From: Candidatus Aminicenantota bacterium
GTDB lineage: Bacteria > Acidobacteriota > Aminicenantia > UBA2199
Reading direction: 5' to 3'
NCBI GenBank assembly: GCA_029938635.1
Contig: JAOZUQ010000026.1
Location: forward strand, 1-36,531
DNA length: 36,531 bases
In this document: in pieces, positions 35,074-36,531 of the stretch
Layout: every line of letters starts with the position of its first letter
Numbering within the stretch: the stretch's first letter is position 1
Notes under the pieces: model-generated
What the model was told of the DNA's origin: nothing
Databases searched by the model: none
The model's input: only the letters and a program-made list of their open reading frames with translations
Made by a program: the position numbers and the translations under genes

Positions 35074-35630
35074 ATATCAACCCTCCAATCAATGATTGAG
35101 TGACAATCCGTACAAACAGGATACATTTTGTTATGAGCATCTTTATGGCAGGTTATACATTTGATCTTTTTCAATAAATATGATCTTGAATTTTTCCCCA
35201 TAAATGAGTTTGGGCCGGAATGACATAAAGAACAGTTCTTTATTTTTTTATGTGCTCCGGTAAGAGTATAACCTGTGTCATCGTGATCAAAATCTTTCGG
35301 GTTCCATTGAATTAATTCTGCACCCTTTCCTTTATGTTCCTGGTGGCAGTTATCACAATCTTCACTTTTATTCCGATGGTACCCTTTGCCGGATTTAATC
35401 CTTTTATCCAGAGCTGTATGGCATTCCAGGCATTTTGCAGATTCAAGTTTATGTTCTCTATCGTGACAGCTAGAGCAGCTTTTCGATCCATTCAGATGGC
35501 TGTGTACTCTGCTAAGTTTACCCGGAGATTCTTCTGTGGTGTCTAGTGAAAAAAGGAAAAAAACCATACAAAGTGAAACTAAAGTAAATCTGATAAAATT
35601 GCCCGGATTAATCCTGTAATTAAATTCCAT
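35061..35630 (-). CDS. Six-haem c-type cytochrome
   Basis: A 189-residue exported cytochrome with a hydrophobic signal (about 12-29) and no lipobox. Six CXXCH motifs begin at residues 52, 67, 92, 133, 158 and 173, in two groups of three. The second group is preceded by DFDHDDTGYTLTGAH, typical of cytochromes of the class III/doubled-CXXCH type, with extra His residues available as sixth ligands. It overlaps the barrel gene by 13 bases. AAGGAG lies directly before the ATG. It is probably the periplasmic partner that loads or unloads the barrel-bound haem chain. The 85 bases upstream (35631-35715) are AT-rich with no strong promoter. Confidence 0.88.
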   Translation of the reverse strand: MEFNYRINPGNFIRFTLVSLCMVFFLFSLDTTEESPGKLSRVHSHLNGSKSCSSCHDREHKLESAKCLECHTALDKRIKSGKGYHRNKSEDCDNCHQEHKGKGAELIQWNPKDFDHDDTGYTLTGAHKKIKNCSLCHSGPNSFMGKNSRSYLLKKIKCITCHKDAHNKMYPVCTDCHSIIDWRVDIWSP

Positions 35631-35715
35631 CTCCTTCCTCGACTAAACATTATTAAAAATAAATTTTTTTTTCAACTTTTAAATATAATTAATCAAAAAA
35701 GATCATCTAATCAAT

Positions 35716-36306
35716 TTAATTTCTCTCTTTTAGAATAGTTTCGAATTCCGCTTTTGTGTTAAAGGTCCTGCACACTCCGGAATCCGGAACCGGAAAAACT
35801 ACAATCTCTTTCTCATGCTTGTGAAGAAGGGTGTTAATCCCCTTCGAATTGTTCAGTGATAATAATTCTTTTTTCAGATTTAAGTTGAATATTGGGGGGT
35901 GTCCATTTTTGTGATTGTAAGTCAGTACCAGAATTGTGGGCATATTAATTAAAAACTGCTCCAATAATATATTAATGGTTTCGACTTTAACAATTGGATA
36001 ATCCACAGGCAACAGCATGATCCCTTTCACATCAGGTGATACTTTTTCCAGGCCGGCTTTAAAGGAAGAGGTTTGTCCTGATTTGTAGTTTTTGTTATAA
36101 ACAGTTTATATCCTCTCCGAATCAAGTATATAAGGGTCTATTGCACCGGAAAAAGCACCCAGGACAATTATTATTTCATTAATTTGTGTCTTTAAAAGAA
36201 TGTTTTGATGATGCTCGATAACGTTTGCACCATTTAAAGCAGCGAGAGCTTTCGGAGATCCAAACCGACTGCTCATTCCGGCAGACAGGATTACACAAGA
36301 TATCAT
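35716..36306 (-). pseudogene. mocA-like molybdenum cofactor cytidylyltransferase, interrupted by one in-frame TAA
   Basis: A 197-codon frame encoding a MobA/MocA-type nucleotidyltransferase, which in intact form would make the molybdopterin cytosine dinucleotide used by xanthine-oxidase-family enzymes. The N-terminus has ILSAGMSSRFGSPK (nucleotide-binding loop) and the later part has VDYP (metal-binding DxP-like) and NHKNGHPPIF. The two halves are in the same frame, separated by a TAA at 36106-36108; the 25 codons after it read on into family sequence (YKSGQTSSFKAGL), so there is only a nonsense change, with AAA a likely ancestor. Sequencing error is the main alternative. It is upstream of, and on the same strand as, the cytochrome and Mo-hydroxylase genes. 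Confidence 0.72.
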
Positions 36307-36313
36307 AATATTT

Positions 36314-36319
36314 ATTATA
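36314..36319 (-). promoter_or_regulatory. Possible -10 box of the mocA-like gene
   Basis: On the minus strand a perfect TATAAT is followed by seven bases and then the ATG at 36306, so transcription may start at the start codon. No good -35 is seen, and no Shine-Dalgarno precedes the ATG. Read-through from the tRNA promoter is an alternative. Confidence 0.3.
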
Positions 36320-36404
36320 TATTATCCGGAAAGTAATTAAATCACAGGAAAAAAATATTGATCATACAAAAATACCGTACATGAGTAAGTTTTGGGTTGG
36401 GAAT

Positions 36405-36481
<77 letters not shown>

Positions 36482-36491
36482 ATATTTTGTC

Positions 36492-36520
36492 AGTATATAA
36501 TATTTACTATACCTTGTCAA
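36492..36520 (-). promoter_or_regulatory. sigma70-type promoter of the initiator tRNA
   Basis: On the minus strand TTGACA (36520-36515), exactly 17 bases, then TATACT (36497-36492), with the tRNA beginning 10 bases later. This is the strongest promoter in the window and shows the housekeeping consensus of the organism is ordinary. Confidence 0.85.
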
Positions 36521-36531
36521 ACCAATGTATT

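Noticed and set aside
36106-36108. Recoding of the in-frame stop as selenocysteine or pyrrolysine in the mocA-like gene
   Set aside because: The codon is TAA, not TGA or TAG, and the site is not a catalytic position in this family.

Overview
The window is about 36.5 kb of AT-rich bacterial DNA with a normal, tightly packed chromosomal gene layout and no phage, IS or CRISPR content. The cell is Gram-negative: it has an OmpA-family protein, an outer-membrane beta-barrel, a lipoprotein, Tat export and periplasmic c-type cytochromes. A two-component-type propeller sensor fused to GGDEF, a PATAN/DnaJ/TPR protein and a small coiled-coil exported protein ending in GALPGWLR recall Acidobacteriota, especially Aminicenantes-like lineages. 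That placement is an inference from gene style, not a proof.

Left part (1-7.6 kb): a bisphosphate nucleotidase, a DUF401 membrane protein, then coaE, a TPR protein and murJ on the plus strand. These meet a coupled minus-strand pair, an exported aspartyl-protease-like protein and a COG3178 sugar-kinase-like protein. Next (7.7-12 kb) is a plus-strand run of htpG, malQ and an MBL hydrolase. A minus-strand Old Yellow Enzyme/dienoyl-CoA-reductase-type flavoenzyme (12.1-13.9 kb) has clearly lower G+C than its neighbours and looks acquired.

Middle (14-25.8 kb): mtnA follows an OmpA-family/coiled-coil pair on the minus strand, divergent from a PATAN-DnaJ-TPR gene. A seven-gene minus-strand translation/RNA operon follows, in order of transcription: beta-CASP hydrolase, ffh, rpsP, khpA, rimM, trmD and a fused formiminotransferase-cyclodeaminase gene. 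A plsC-like gene diverges from it. The 309-base gap after plsC has hairpins and a possible pseudoknot.

Right part (26-36.5 kb): a lipoprotein and a 1121-residue propeller/Y_Y_Y/TM/GAF-like/GGDEF sensor run on the plus strand and converge on a minus-strand block. That block, in order of transcription, is a mocA-like gene broken by one in-frame TAA, a six-haem cytochrome, an outer-membrane beta-barrel, a twelve-haem cytochrome built of four tri-haem modules, a [2Fe-2S] subunit and a Tat-exported molybdenum hydroxylase large subunit. An initiator tRNA gene with a near-perfect promoter lies at the end.

The most interesting proposal is that the block is a single device: a periplasmic two-subunit Mo-hydroxylase (no FAD subunit) that oxidises an unknown aldehyde or N-heterocycle and passes electrons through multihaem cytochromes and a porin to an acceptor outside the cell. 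Gene order, coupling, export signals and haem motifs are seen directly. The electron route, substrate and extracellular acceptor are inferred.
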